Part shown: one piece after another, positions 40,745 to 50,385 of the stretch
Layout: every line of letters begins with the position of its first letter
Position numbering within the stretch: position 1 is the first letter of the stretch
Source of the DNA: CAYVBJ01 sp964449075
GTDB taxonomy: Bacteria > Bacteroidota > Rhodothermia > Balneolales > Balneolaceae
Length of the DNA: 64,000 nt
Direction of reading: 5' to 3'
NCBI GenBank assembly: GCA_964449075.1
Contig: CAYVBJ010000013.1
Span: forward strand, 1 to 64,000
Program-made: the position numbers and the translations under genes
The notes under the pieces: model-generated
Database searches by the model: none
Told to the model about the DNA's origin: nothing
What the model saw: only the letters and a program-made list of their open reading frames with translations

Positions 40745-42385
40745 TTACTTTTCAGTTTGAGATTCTTCTTTGGATTTCCTTCTTTTTTCGATGAGATGTA
40801 CCACCGTATCGCGGTACGATTCGCGTTCGGCCTCTTTTTCCATTCTCAGTTTTTTTGCATGCTCTTCATTTAACCCGGTATAGAGGCTATAGCACATAAT
40901 CAGCAGTATAAGTGCGAAAGGCAAACCTGACGTAATCGCAGCTGTCTGAAGAGCACCCAATCCTCCGCCTATCAGTAAAACAGCGGCGACAATTCCCTCG
41001 GTTTGTGCCCAGAAAATACGCTGACCTACCGGTGCGTCGAGCTTTCCTCCGCTCGTCAATCCGTCGATGACCAGAGACCCTGAATCAGATGATGTTACAA
41101 AAAAGCTGATGACAAGCACAATCGCGATCATGGAGGTTATGGAAACAAGTGGAAATTGCTCCAGCAGCACATACAGTGCTGTTGCAACGTTTTCCTGAAC
41201 GGCAGCCCCGATCGTGCCAATTCCTTCCAGTTCAAGGCTGATTGCCGTTCCGCCAAAAGCAGATAACCATAAAAATGTAATGATACTCGGCACAATCAGT
41301 ACTCCCAGTACAAACTCTTTTACTGTTCTTCCTTTTGATATTCTTGCTATAAACATACCAACATAAGGTGACCAGGAGATCCACCATGCCCAGTAGAATA
41401 CTGTCCAGCTGTTCTGCCAGTCGGTGCCCTGGTAGCTCTCTGTCCAAAAACTGTAATTGGGAATATTGGTGATATAGTGGCCAACATTCTGTACAAATGA
41501 GTCAAAAATATAGATCGTTGGACCCACAAAGATCATGAATATCAGAAATATAGCGGCAACACGAACATTAAATTCACTCAGTACTCTAACGCCTTTATCG
41601 AGGCCAAGTACAACCGAAACTGTTGCAATCATCGTAATTCCGAGAATCAATCCAACCTGCATCCAGACGGTATCGGGTGTTCCAAACAGGTAGTTAAGAC
41701 CTGCACTAACCTGTGCCACACCGAGTCCGAGTGAAGTTGCAAGTCCGAAAAGTGTTGCAAGTACGGCAAGAATATCGATCAAATCACCAATCCATCCATT
41801 AATTCGATCACCAAGAAGCGGGTAGAAAACAGAACGAAAAGAGAGCGGCAGCTTTCGGTTGAAAGCAAAAAAGGCAAGTGCTAAACCAACAACGGCATAA
41901 ATGGCCCATGCATGAAATCCCCAGTGAAGAAATGTAAGTCCCATTGCTTCTCTTGCCGCTTCAACAGTACCACCTTCTCCCATAGGAGGCCCGGTAAAAT
42001 GGAAGACGGGTTCGGCAACACTCCAGAACATGATTCCAATTCCCATTCCGGCGCTGAAGAGCATGGCAAACCACGCAAGGTTACTGAATTCAGGTTTTGC
42101 ATCGTTACCACCAAGCCGTATCGAACCAACTTTACTAAAAGCGATAAAGAGAGAGAACACCAAAAATATATTTACGGAAAGAACAAAGAACCAGCCTCCC
42201 ATATTGGAAATGGTAGCTTGAGCAGCCGAAAACATGGCATCCGCCTGATCGCCCAGTGCCAGGGTTGTAACTATCATGATTATGATCAAAATAGAAGCCG
42301 GCCAGAATACAGGTTTATGGATATCAAAATATCGATTGATACCTGTGCGGGGCTTTGTTTCTTCATCTACATTTCGAAGTGCCAT
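40745..42385 (-). CDS. BCCT family betaine/choline/carnitine transporter
   Basis: This 546-residue BCCT transporter has twelve hydrophobic segments and would import a quaternary ammonium osmolyte such as glycine betaine with Na+ or H+. The family signature is in YWAWWISWSPYVGMFIARIS (aromatic betaine box). FSAGMGIGIMFWSVAEP near residue 110 is the conserved Gly-rich Na+/substrate segment. It sits between the porin gene (34 bp upstream) and the Usp gene. This supports a salt-adapted lifestyle. The precise substrate cannot be read. Confidence 0.93.
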   Translation of the reverse strand: MALRNVDEETKPRTGINRYFDIHKPVFWPASILIIIMIVTTLALGDQADAMFSAAQATISNMGGWFFVLSVNIFLVFSLFIAFSKVGSIRLGGNDAKPEFSNLAWFAMLFSAGMGIGIMFWSVAEPVFHFTGPPMGEGGTVEAAREAMGLTFLHWGFHAWAIYAVVGLALAFFAFNRKLPLSFRSVFYPLLGDRINGWIGDLIDILAVLATLFGLATSLGLGVAQVSAGLNYLFGTPDTVWMQVGLILGITMIATVSVVLGLDKGVRVLSEFNVRVAAIFLIFMIFVGPTIYIFDSFVQNVGHYITNIPNYSFWTESYQGTDWQNSWTVFYWAWWISWSPYVGMFIARISKGRTVKEFVLGVLIVPSIITFLWLSAFGGTAISLELEGIGTIGAAVQENVATALYVLLEQFPLVSITSMIAIVLVISFFVTSSDSGSLVIDGLTSGGKLDAPVGQRIFWAQTEGIVAAVLLIGGGLGALQTAAITSGLPFALILLIMCYSLYTGLNEEHAKKLRMEKEAERESYRDTVVHLIEKRRKSKEESQTEK

Positions 42386-42419
42386 AAAAAGCAGTTTGTT
42401 AAGTTTATTAATTTAGATT

Positions 42420-43619
42420 TTAAAAGTAATAACCAATATTGATATTAAATCTGCTGTTAAAGCGAGGGTCTTCTACTCCCTCATCCATGCCCACTCCAAA
42501 ATCACTTGTGAGCCAGGGATGGTTCAGGCCTGATGCAAGATCAAAATAGATGAACATATTGCCTACTGTTGCAAGCATACCCAGTACATTTTGATGTGAC
42601 TCGTTAAATGAAGAATTGGCTTTATCCATGAAGGTATAATCATCATAGAAGGTTAAATTTGATACCGGGCCAAAGTCAACATCCCAGGAGTAAGCAATCC
42701 CTAAAGAGTACATGGCAGCTTCAGATGCAATATCATAAGGAATTCCGTACGCACCAACATTTATGAGTTCAGCGCTGCTTCCATCATCATTCAGTGCATT
42801 AAAATTATAGTACGTAAACTGGCCTAAAATATTCCAGTTCCCATAATTGCCGTCTAAATGGAATGCCAGTGCAGAACGGTCGCTGAAGTCATCAAGCACT
42901 GAATTATAGATTCCGCCATACATCACGGAGCCCCCGATTTCAGTACTCCCGTTTCCGTGGGTCAGCAATCTTGAATAGCGGATATTTCCCTGTTGCTTTT
43001 CCTGGTTTGAAAATCCTTCAGTCGGAATCATGTCATACGAGTACCTTCCGGATCCGCCAATGCCAAAAGAAGCTTCGCCATTTGCAGGACCGGACGGCTC
43101 CGGCTGGATAAAATAGGCGACCATCAAATCCCATTTTTTTTCTTTATGGATCACCTTTATACCCATATCGTGATCATCTTCAAGACCTACATAATAGGGA
43201 CCCTGGAACCACCAGTTGTGAGAGTTGTATTGCAGGTTACCGAATGGTACCTGGGTAACTCCGAGCTGAACAGTGGTTTTATCGGTTATACCGTGTTCAA
43301 ACCAGCCCTGTTTAATAAAATGTGTATTAAAAGTAGGGTAAAACCGGTATTCGAAATTGATACCCACTCCGGAATGCTCAGCGAGGATATTGATTCTCCA
43401 GGTGTCAAATGTGAACTGGGTTGAATTTGGATCTGTACCTCCCTCAAAATCGCGGTGAAGCAGATTAAAGCGAAGTGCACCCCCCACTTTCAGAAAATCT
43501 TCACTCTCGTCTTCATCTGACTGGGCATAAGCATTTGAAGCACCTGTAAACAGCAAGATTGAAGAGACGGCTACAAATATAGTAAAAGAATAAATGAATA
43601 TTTTTAGCAATTTTTTCAT
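42420..43619 (-). CDS. outer-membrane porin-like protein
   Basis: This 399-residue beta-barrel protein has an N-terminal signal peptide (to about 32, ending NAYAQ), then alternating strands such as GVGINFEYRFYPTF, TVQLGVTQVPFGNL and DLMVAYFIQPEP. The C-terminus ends NINIGYYF, with the terminal Phe expected of an outer-membrane barrel. It is the first gene of the porin-BCCT-Usp operon, so it may pass osmolytes to the inner-membrane transporter. The family cannot be named more exactly than porin-like. Confidence 0.75.
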   Translation of the reverse strand: MKKLLKIFIYSFTIFVAVSSILLFTGASNAYAQSDEDESEDFLKVGGALRFNLLHRDFEGGTDPNSTQFTFDTWRINILAEHSGVGINFEYRFYPTFNTHFIKQGWFEHGITDKTTVQLGVTQVPFGNLQYNSHNWWFQGPYYVGLEDDHDMGIKVIHKEKKWDLMVAYFIQPEPSGPANGEASFGIGGSGRYSYDMIPTEGFSNQEKQQGNIRYSRLLTHGNGSTEIGGSVMYGGIYNSVLDDFSDRSALAFHLDGNYGNWNILGQFTYYNFNALNDDGSSAELINVGAYGIPYDIASEAAMYSLGIAYSWDVDFGPVSNLTFYDDYTFMDKANSSFNESHQNVLGMLATVGNMFIYFDLASGLNHPWLTSDFGVGMDEGVEDPRFNSRFNINIGYYF

Positions 43620-43895
43620 AAAAAAATCCCTGAAATTTTAGCAGGTTAGTAAATTGAGAATTTTAAGATTACATCTAAAATAGTAAACTTTTTTTCATCA
43701 CGAAAATATATCTCATATAATATAAGAACATATTGCAAAAATTTATACTTTTACAAACGATTTCTCTCTTTTCTTATAAAAGAAAGATGAGCAGAGCAGT
43801 TTATGCATCTACATGGCAGAAAGCTGTTTAAGCAGATTTGAATTAGCTTTAATTTTATTATATTCATCCGAAATCAAACTTTACGTAACAAAAAA

Positions 43896-45182
43896 ATGAA
43901 ATTGAAAATATTCTTAATACTGACAGGTCTGCTTCTCTTTAATTTTTCTGAAGTTTATTCTCAGCGTACAATTTTACATGCCGGAAAGTTATTTGATGGC
44001 AGATCTGATGATATCATGTATGAAATGAGTATTATCATTGAGGAGGGAAGGATTCTGAAGGTCAGTGACGGATATGAGCAGCCGGATCCGGAAGACACTG
44101 TAATCGATTTGAAGAATAAAACTGTAATGCCGGGCCTTATTGATTTGCATGTTCACCTGGAGGGTGAGACAAGTCCCACAAGATATATGGATGCATTTAC
44201 TCTCAATGATGCAGATAAAGCTTATCGGTCAACACTCTACGCAAAACGAACACTGTTGGCCGGATTCACCACTGTTCGTGAACTTGGGGGTACAGGGGTG
44301 AATATATCTTTGAGAAATGCAATCAACGAAGGTTTTGTCGATGGCCCGAGAATTATAACTGTAGGAAAATCGATTGCCACTACCGGTGGTCATGCAGACC
44401 CCACCAATGGCTGGAAGCATGATTTAATGGGTGATCCGGGCCCGTCTCTGGGTGTTGCAAATGGTGTAGATGAGGCCAGAAAAGCGGTCCGCCAGAGATA
44501 TAAAAATGGAGCTGATCATATAAAAATAACAGCTACCGGTGGTGTTTTAAGTGTGGCAAAATCGGGTGACGCTCCCCAGTTTTTTGATGATGAATTGAAA
44601 GCAATCGTGGAAACAGCACGCGATTACGGGATGCACGTTGCAGCTCATGCACATGGAGCAGAAGGAATGAAACGCGCTGTTGAAGCCGGCGTGCTTACCA
44701 TCGAACACGGCACCAAAATGACAACCGAAGTGATGGATTTAATGATCGAAAAAGGAGCGTACTATGTACCAACGATCACGGCTGGAAAATGGGTTGCCGA
44801 AAAAGCTAAAGAGGATGGCTATTACCCGGCACTTGTGGTGCCCAAAGCACTGGAAATTGGCCCGATGATACAGAATACTTTTGCGGAGGCATACAGCCGC
44901 GGTGTGAAAATTGCCTTTGGAACTGATGCAGGTGTATTTCCTCATGGTTTAAACGGACAAGAGTTTGCATATATGGCGGAAGCAGGAATGCCTGTTCTTG
45001 AATCGATCAAAAGTGCCACCATTATTGCAGCTGAGGTTCTTGGTCTTCAGGACGAAATTGGAAGTATAGAGGCCGGAAAAGAGGCTGATATTATAGCTGT
45101 TGATCAGAATCCTGTTGAAAATATTGAGACGATGACCAGGGTATCCTTTGTGATGAAAGGCGGCAAGGTTTACAAACAGTAA
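43896..45182 (+). CDS. secreted amidohydrolase family metal-dependent hydrolase
   Basis: This 428-residue amidohydrolase is of the imidazolonepropionase-like/Xaa-Pro dipeptidase group. It has a signal peptide (1 to about 22, ending VYSQ). Metal ligands are in LIDLHVHLEG (His-x-His) and in HVAAHAHGAEG, with IEHGTKM following; the Lys in DHIKITATGG is the likely carboxylated bridging Lys, and Asp in FGTDAGVFPHG is the general base. It is probably periplasmic and acts on an amide or peptide bond; substrate unknown. Divergent from the porin operon, with 276 bp of AT-rich promoter DNA between. Confidence 0.87.
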   Translation: MKLKIFLILTGLLLFNFSEVYSQRTILHAGKLFDGRSDDIMYEMSIIIEEGRILKVSDGYEQPDPEDTVIDLKNKTVMPGLIDLHVHLEGETSPTRYMDAFTLNDADKAYRSTLYAKRTLLAGFTTVRELGGTGVNISLRNAINEGFVDGPRIITVGKSIATTGGHADPTNGWKHDLMGDPGPSLGVANGVDEARKAVRQRYKNGADHIKITATGGVLSVAKSGDAPQFFDDELKAIVETARDYGMHVAAHAHGAEGMKRAVEAGVLTIEHGTKMTTEVMDLMIEKGAYYVPTITAGKWVAEKAKEDGYYPALVVPKALEIGPMIQNTFAEAYSRGVKIAFGTDAGVFPHGLNGQEFAYMAEAGMPVLESIKSATIIAAEVLGLQDEIGSIEAGKEADIIAVDQNPVENIETMTRVSFVMKGGKVYKQ

Positions 45183-45205
45183 AAATTTTGAAACGAATCT
45201 CACAA

Positions 45206-45240
45206 AAAAAGCCGGATAAGTAATTTACCCGGCTTTTTTA
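45206..45240. terminator. bidirectional intrinsic terminator
   Basis: AAAAAGCCGG (45206-45215) pairs with CCGGCTTTTT (45229-45238). A and T runs on both sides let it work in both directions, ending the amidohydrolase transcript (+) and the barrel-protein transcript (-). Confidence 0.9.
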
Positions 45241-45258
45241 TCAATCGAGGTAATTACT

Positions 45259-45993
45259 TTAGAAGTTCAGAACCATGCTGAATTCAAAATCTGTATTATA
45301 GGTTTTGCTGGTTTGATTATACTTCATAATCAATGCCGGAACTGCAGTTAGCGTTGTGTTGCCGGAAATATGTATTGATGTATCAAATCCAACTTTAGGA
45401 CCGAACTGAAATCCGTTAAAAGCCTGTGTCGGGTTCGTTGAAGTATGAGAAGTTGTTGGCAACTGGTAGTCTCCATAACCCATATATGTACCGATATTGG
45501 GTCTGACCGTTATATTTTCAGCTGCTTCCATCTCGTAATAAACAGAAGAGAGAGCAACAGCAGAAACTGTACTTGGCGTATCACTTCCGGTGTCGGAGCT
45601 GAACAGAAATCCGCGGTAAGCTCTGAGTTCAACTCTGCCGGTAAAAGGTGAATTATTACTTAATTTATCAGTATAACCTGCAAGAATACCAATATTCATC
45701 ATCGAAAAATTAAAACTCTGTTCTGTAAGTGATTTTGACTCATTTGAAAAAAATTCAGCATGCAGTGCGATATCGAAATTTTCATTAAAACGATATCCCG
45801 CCATCGGGCCTATTTTCTGAGTAGACTCTACAATATTGCTTCTGATAAAAAATGAAGAGAGTACAGGTGAGAAAAAACCTTCATTTTGAGTATAAATAGT
45901 TTGTGCTTTTACTCCGGGTGCAGCAGTTAACATAAAACTGCTTAGAACAATAGCTGCTAATAAATAATGTGAAAATCGAAATGTCCCTTTCAT
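45259..45993 (-). CDS. outer-membrane beta-barrel protein of unknown function
   Basis: This 244-residue protein has a signal peptide (1 to about 31, ending GVKAQ), then amphipathic strands such as FNFSMMNIGILAGY, FTGRVELRAYRGFLF and NITVRPNIGTYMGY. The C-terminus FEFSMVLNF ends in Phe, as expected for an outer-membrane barrel. I do not recognise the family. It converges on the amidohydrolase gene through a shared terminator. Confidence 0.7.
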   Translation of the reverse strand: MKGTFRFSHYLLAAIVLSSFMLTAAPGVKAQTIYTQNEGFFSPVLSSFFIRSNIVESTQKIGPMAGYRFNENFDIALHAEFFSNESKSLTEQSFNFSMMNIGILAGYTDKLSNNSPFTGRVELRAYRGFLFSSDTGSDTPSTVSAVALSSVYYEMEAAENITVRPNIGTYMGYGDYQLPTTSHTSTNPTQAFNGFQFGPKVGFDTSIHISGNTTLTAVPALIMKYNQTSKTYNTDFEFSMVLNF

Positions 45994-46492
45994 AATAAAT
46001 TTCCCAATAAATTAAAACATGTTGAATAAATCCCGGGATCCGTATATGATATTTTTCTTTTTATTTAAATGATCCCATTCAACAGTTTGTTTAAATGTCT
46101 GATTCAATATACCCGTAGCTCTGTCACGTTTCAAAATTAGCAAGATTAGAAAACGCTAATATTCAGAGTTCATTTGTAACAATTGTTCAGCTGCTTTGTC
46201 TCCCCGATTTGTAGATTTGGAATATATGCTGCATTAACTAAAAACCATTCTTATACAGTGTATAAAGCCACTTTCAGGAAATTTATTCTAATGAGAGTGC
46301 TCTTGTTTTTCTGGGATTATTGCACAAGAAACAGGCGATAAACGGAGAAGGGTTGTTTTCTTAGAGTTTTATTATAAACAGGTTGAATCTGAAAAATTCA
46401 GGAAAGCCAGTAGTTCAAAAGGAATCTATTTGTTTATAAAAAGCACACGTAGTCTATAATACTTATAAATAATCTCAGAGAGAGATCAATAC
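45994..46492. other. 499-bp non-coding region
   Basis: An AT-rich stretch between the barrel protein start and the MEMO-like gene end. It carries the barrel gene promoter (minus strand). GTTTAAATG occurs at about 46060 and again near 46091. I see no gene, no RNA and no terminator. Confidence 0.45.
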
Positions 46493-47722
46493 TCAATACC
46501 CGATAATCCCGTAGGATACCGCACTGTGCCGGTCGCTCTCATCCCACCATTGATAATCCAGGATTTTTCCGTTGACTTTCGGAAACGTTTTTAAGAAGGT
46601 TAAAATAGGTGGAAATCCGCAAACTCTGAATGGATCGTATCCGGTGCTGATATGTTCAAGCAGATCTTCTGATCTGTTTTTTGATGCCAGCTCAAGAAAA
46701 GCTTTATCAAATACGCTTACGCGGTTTCGCATATTGGAAGCGGGCCTGTCATCTCCGAATTTCATTCCGATATGGGAAAGGTCTCCGCTGATCAGATAGA
46801 AAGTATCAGGATCATCGAGGGATTTAATTAGATCAGAAAAGTTGTTTATATAGTTGTTAAGAGCGCCGTCTTTTTTGTAGAAAAGTTCTTCGAAGCTCCC
46901 TACAAGAATGGGAACAATTTTAAAATCATGGTTCCAAACGTGATTGGCAAAAAGCAGGTGGAGCTCAATGCTATGTTCTGTGCGATGTGCACGGTCTTTT
47001 TCGGTGTATCCTATTGATTCAGAGTTTTTTTTCAGCTGATCCAGGTACTCTTCATCAACTTTCAAATTTCCGGCGGCAGATAAATGTGTTTTACGTGACC
47101 CAATAAAGGGTTTGTTTTCATATAACCCGGGATAATAACCTGAATAGTGGGAAGTGGCTAAAATAACCACCCTTTTCGGAGTGAGTGATTTTATAGTGGA
47201 AAAAGCTTTAGCATAACTGCTGCCACCGATATCCGTATCTATATGGGGTGCAAACAGCGCTTTCTGTGGTTTATAAGGTGAAGATGAACTTTCAGAATCA
47301 AGTAAACTTCGAACATATTCATACTGTTCTTCTTTCTCCGCAGGATATGAACTGCCGGCAAGTAAAGGCTGACGAACAGACTGCTTTTCATAATTTTCTT
47401 CAACAGATCGAGAATAATTTTTAAATTGATCTGTTTCAAGAAGCATTTCCTGATCCAGCATCTGTATAAATTTGAGCAGATCTTCCTTTTCAATACTTCC
47501 ACCCAGCATCTCCCGGATTTGCTCTATACTCAGCCGTCCGTTAATCAGAGAAAGTACAGGTTCAACCTGCCTGTTCAGGGCAAATTCCGGGTTTGTATAC
47601 TTCAGGGCGTCGTAAAAATAAAAGTAAAAATCGCCATTGCTCTGGACAGGTATCATTTGAATATCCCGCCTGACAGGCGGAACAGGTTTTGTGACTGAAT
47701 TAAAATAAACAGTATGATCCAT
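46493..47722 (-). CDS. MEMO1/AmmeMemoRadiSam-B family protein with PqqD-like N-domain
   Basis: This protein of about 409 residues has a MEMO domain (about 125-409): PLLAGSSYPAEKEEQY, LFAPHIDTDIGGSSYA, ILATSHYSGYY, THLSAAGNLKVDEEY and HRTEHSIELHLLFANH match the family, whose fold is that of class III extradiol dioxygenases. The N-terminal part (about 25-100; EPVLSLINGRLSIEQIREML) looks like a PqqD-type winged helix. The function is unknown. I chose ATG 47722, 2 bp after the nth stop; ATG 47746 (eight more residues, overlapping nth) is also possible. Confidence 0.83.
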   Translation of the reverse strand: MDHTVYFNSVTKPVPPVRRDIQMIPVQSNGDFYFYFYDALKYTNPEFALNRQVEPVLSLINGRLSIEQIREMLGGSIEKEDLLKFIQMLDQEMLLETDQFKNYSRSVEENYEKQSVRQPLLAGSSYPAEKEEQYEYVRSLLDSESSSSPYKPQKALFAPHIDTDIGGSSYAKAFSTIKSLTPKRVVILATSHYSGYYPGLYENKPFIGSRKTHLSAAGNLKVDEEYLDQLKKNSESIGYTEKDRAHRTEHSIELHLLFANHVWNHDFKIVPILVGSFEELFYKKDGALNNYINNFSDLIKSLDDPDTFYLISGDLSHIGMKFGDDRPASNMRNRVSVFDKAFLELASKNRSEDLLEHISTGYDPFRVCGFPPILTFLKTFPKVNGKILDYQWWDESDRHSAVSYGIIGY

Positions 47723-47724
47723 AA

Positions 47725-48417
47725 TCAGTTTCTCATCTTTTGGCATTTACATTTTTTGCCATAATTTACACAGAGCGGGTGATCCGGAGGAGAAGATATT
47801 CTCGCCTTACAGGCATTACGGCCATGATGGATCAGTAAGTGAGATAGATTTGTCCAGTGTTCACGGGGAAATAGTGCCATCAGGTCTTTTTCAATTTTTG
47901 CAGTATTCTTTTTTTCTCTGGTTAAGCCGAAGCGATTGGATAATCTTTTTACATGAGTATCAACTACGACTCCTGCATTAATACCATATGCGTTGCCAAG
48001 TACTACATTTGCTGTTTTCCGCGCTGCTCCGCGAAGAGATAACAAATCATCCATATTATCCGGCACCTTGCCATCAAACTCTTCAACTATTTTCTGAGAT
48101 GCCTCCTTTAATGCTTTTGCTTTATTCCTGTAAAATCCTGTCGTTCTGATCAGCTCCTCCAATTCCGGAAGGGGGGCTTCAGACATTGCTTCAGGCGTAG
48201 GATATTCCTTAAAAAGTTGCGGAGTAACTTTATTCACTCTTACATCTGTGCACTGGGCACTAAGAATCGTTGCAATTAAAAGTTCAAACGGGTTACTGTG
48301 ATTCAGCTCGCACCTCGGATTCGGGTAAAATTCATACAACTGATCCAGGATCTCTCTGGCTCTCTCTTTTTGTTTTTTTGATTTTCGGGGAAGTGATGGA
48401 ATGTCGTGCTGATTCAT
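47725..48417 (-). CDS. nth: endonuclease III-like DNA glycosylase/lyase
   Basis: This 230-residue HhH-GPD glycosylase would remove oxidised pyrimidines and cleave the abasic site. FELLIATILSAQCTD is typical. The HhH hairpin reads LRGAARKTANVVL (usually LPGVGRKTANVVL), keeping the catalytic Lys; the catalytic Asp is in VVDTHVKRL. The C-terminal cysteine loop is unusual: the spacing is C-x12-C-x6-C-x1-C instead of C-x6-C-x2-C-x5-C, so normal [4Fe-4S] binding is doubtful. It is followed at once by the MEMO-like gene. Confidence 0.88.
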   Translation of the reverse strand: MNQHDIPSLPRKSKKQKERAREILDQLYEFYPNPRCELNHSNPFELLIATILSAQCTDVRVNKVTPQLFKEYPTPEAMSEAPLPELEELIRTTGFYRNKAKALKEASQKIVEEFDGKVPDNMDDLLSLRGAARKTANVVLGNAYGINAGVVVDTHVKRLSNRFGLTREKKNTAKIEKDLMALFPREHWTNLSHLLIHHGRNACKARISSPPDHPLCVNYGKKCKCQKMRN

Positions 48418-48674
48418 TTCTGATCGTCGGGATAAAAAAATTAAAATGTATTCTCAAACATCGCTATAAAGATAACTCAAAGCAAAATTTTCTAAATATC
48501 AGTGAGTAATGAAGTATATGCTGATAACGTAATTTTTTATTTTTTACTGTTAACTGTTTCATGATGCAGTTATAGACTGAAGAAATAATATTTCTATATT
48601 ATTTACAGAGTCTGGTTCCAATATATAAGCGAATCCTCGATATTTAATGCTTAAAATTAATTAACCTGTTTAAA

Positions 48675-50339
48675 ATGCCTTACAGAGCCTCAGAGCAGAC
48701 GCTAAAAATACTAAAAAAAGGTCTCCAAAGGGAAGCTGAACCCTTTAGATTTTTAATGAGATGTATTGAAGTTATTACAATCACTTTTATTCTTGCCGGT
48801 TTCGCAATGATTTATTTTAATCTTGAGCTGGCAGGTATATTAATGATTACAGGAGGTTTGATACTCTATGGTTTTGAAGAACTTTTCCTCCAAAAAAGGA
48901 GTACTATTGTTCGAATATACGGGCCTCTCGGAAGAATGAGGTATGTATTTGAACAGGAATTCCGCGACAAGTTTCTTCAGTATTTTAACGAGAGAAATAC
49001 TGACGGCCGCCCGATACCCAGAATTGTAAGAGACTATATCTATCAACGTTCGAAGGATGTACCGGCTTTGTCAAGTTTCGGAACTGAACTGGACAATTTT
49101 GATATCGAAAATACGGTTAATGCCCGCCTGCTTCACAATAATTTCGGACAGCCTTCCAGATGCCATGAATTCAGAGTTACAGTTGGTGCACACCGAAAGG
49201 AAGTGGCGTCATTTGATGTTATCAATACAATGAATGTTTCGGCAATGAGTTACGGTGCAATAAACTGGAAATCAGCGGAATCGCTTAGCAACGGCGCGGC
49301 AGGAGTCGCTTTCGTCAACACAGGAGAAGGAGGGTTCGGACCGCACGGTGTTGGAGGAAATGATACGGTATTCCAGCTTGGAACAGGTAAATTTGGTGCC
49401 GGTGACAGTGTAAAACTTGACGACGGAACAGAAACACGAAAACTGAATGAAGAGCTGTTATGTGAACTTGTGAGAGAGCATGACAATATCAAAATGATTC
49501 AGTTAAAAATTTCGCAGGGAGCTAAACCAGGAATTGGCGGTCACCTCCCCGGCTGCAAAGTTAATGAAGAGATTGCGTCAGTAAGAAAAATTCCCGTTGG
49601 TGTGTCGGCGATCAGTCCGCCTCAGCACTATGAACTTATGTCCCGAAATCCTAAAGAAGCCATTTTGAAATTGATGGATTTTACCAAACAGATCAGGAAA
49701 CTGACAGAGCTGCCGGTTAGTATTAAACTGACAGTTGGAAAGCTCAGCGAATTAAATCTGCTCGTGGATGCTATGAAAGAAACCGGGGAAGGGCCGGATG
49801 ATATTCAGCTTGACGGAGCAGATGGCGGAACGGGGGCCGGGCCTAATTTATATCTCAATTATATCGGGTATGGCGGAGCTGTTGAACCGCTTTCCTATCT
49901 TCACAATAAATTGAAGAAAGCCGGATTGCGTGATAAAGTTACACTCAATACGTCCGGACGATTTTTTACACCGGCTCACGCTGTGGTTGCATTTGCACTG
50001 GGAGCCGATTACGTTCAGTCAGCCCGTGGCCCGATGCTGGCACTCGGCTGTATTCAGTCGTTACGATGTCATACCAATAAATGTCCCGCAGGTATTACTA
50101 CAAATAATGCATGGCGAATGCGAGGAATTGATATACCTGATAAATCGGTTCGGGTAAATTGTTACTTGCGAGGATTTCATCATGATATGATGGAGATTAC
50201 ACGCACTCTCGGCCATGAAGATCCGAGAGATATCAACCCTGAAGATATACGGCTAATGTCGAAAGACATGCCATTTGAAGAGTATTTTGCCGACGATCCT
50301 GATGGTATTGTATATCCGCCTCGTGCAATTCTTCAGTAA
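48675..50339 (+). CDS. FMN-binding glutamate synthase family protein
   Basis: This 554-residue protein has two N-terminal membrane segments (about 25-47 and 52-68) and a GltB-like FMN/iron-sulphur domain. AMSYGAINWKSAESLSNGA, GEGGFGPHG, KISQGAKPGIGGHLPG and LDGADGGTGAGPNLYL are the FMN and 2-iminoglutarate/glutamate site blocks. The cluster cysteines are in CIQSLRCHTNKCPAG. Glutaminase and FAD domains are missing, so it is not a full glutamate synthase. A membrane-anchored oxidoreductase is likely; the substrate is unknown. Convergent with the TIGR02757 gene. Confidence 0.86.
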   Translation: MPYRASEQTLKILKKGLQREAEPFRFLMRCIEVITITFILAGFAMIYFNLELAGILMITGGLILYGFEELFLQKRSTIVRIYGPLGRMRYVFEQEFRDKFLQYFNERNTDGRPIPRIVRDYIYQRSKDVPALSSFGTELDNFDIENTVNARLLHNNFGQPSRCHEFRVTVGAHRKEVASFDVINTMNVSAMSYGAINWKSAESLSNGAAGVAFVNTGEGGFGPHGVGGNDTVFQLGTGKFGAGDSVKLDDGTETRKLNEELLCELVREHDNIKMIQLKISQGAKPGIGGHLPGCKVNEEIASVRKIPVGVSAISPPQHYELMSRNPKEAILKLMDFTKQIRKLTELPVSIKLTVGKLSELNLLVDAMKETGEGPDDIQLDGADGGTGAGPNLYLNYIGYGGAVEPLSYLHNKLKKAGLRDKVTLNTSGRFFTPAHAVVAFALGADYVQSARGPMLALGCIQSLRCHTNKCPAGITTNNAWRMRGIDIPDKSVRVNCYLRGFHHDMMEITRTLGHEDPRDINPEDIRLMSKDMPFEEYFADDPDGIVYPPRAILQ

Positions 50340-50385
50340 ACAGAGGTGTTAAAACATTTTTATGAGCGAACCGTGCATTCTGAAA

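Noticed and set aside
41912..42442. Plus-strand frame of 176 codons antisense to the BCCT gene
   Set aside because: The BCCT transporter is certain, and the antisense product is low-complexity without family features.
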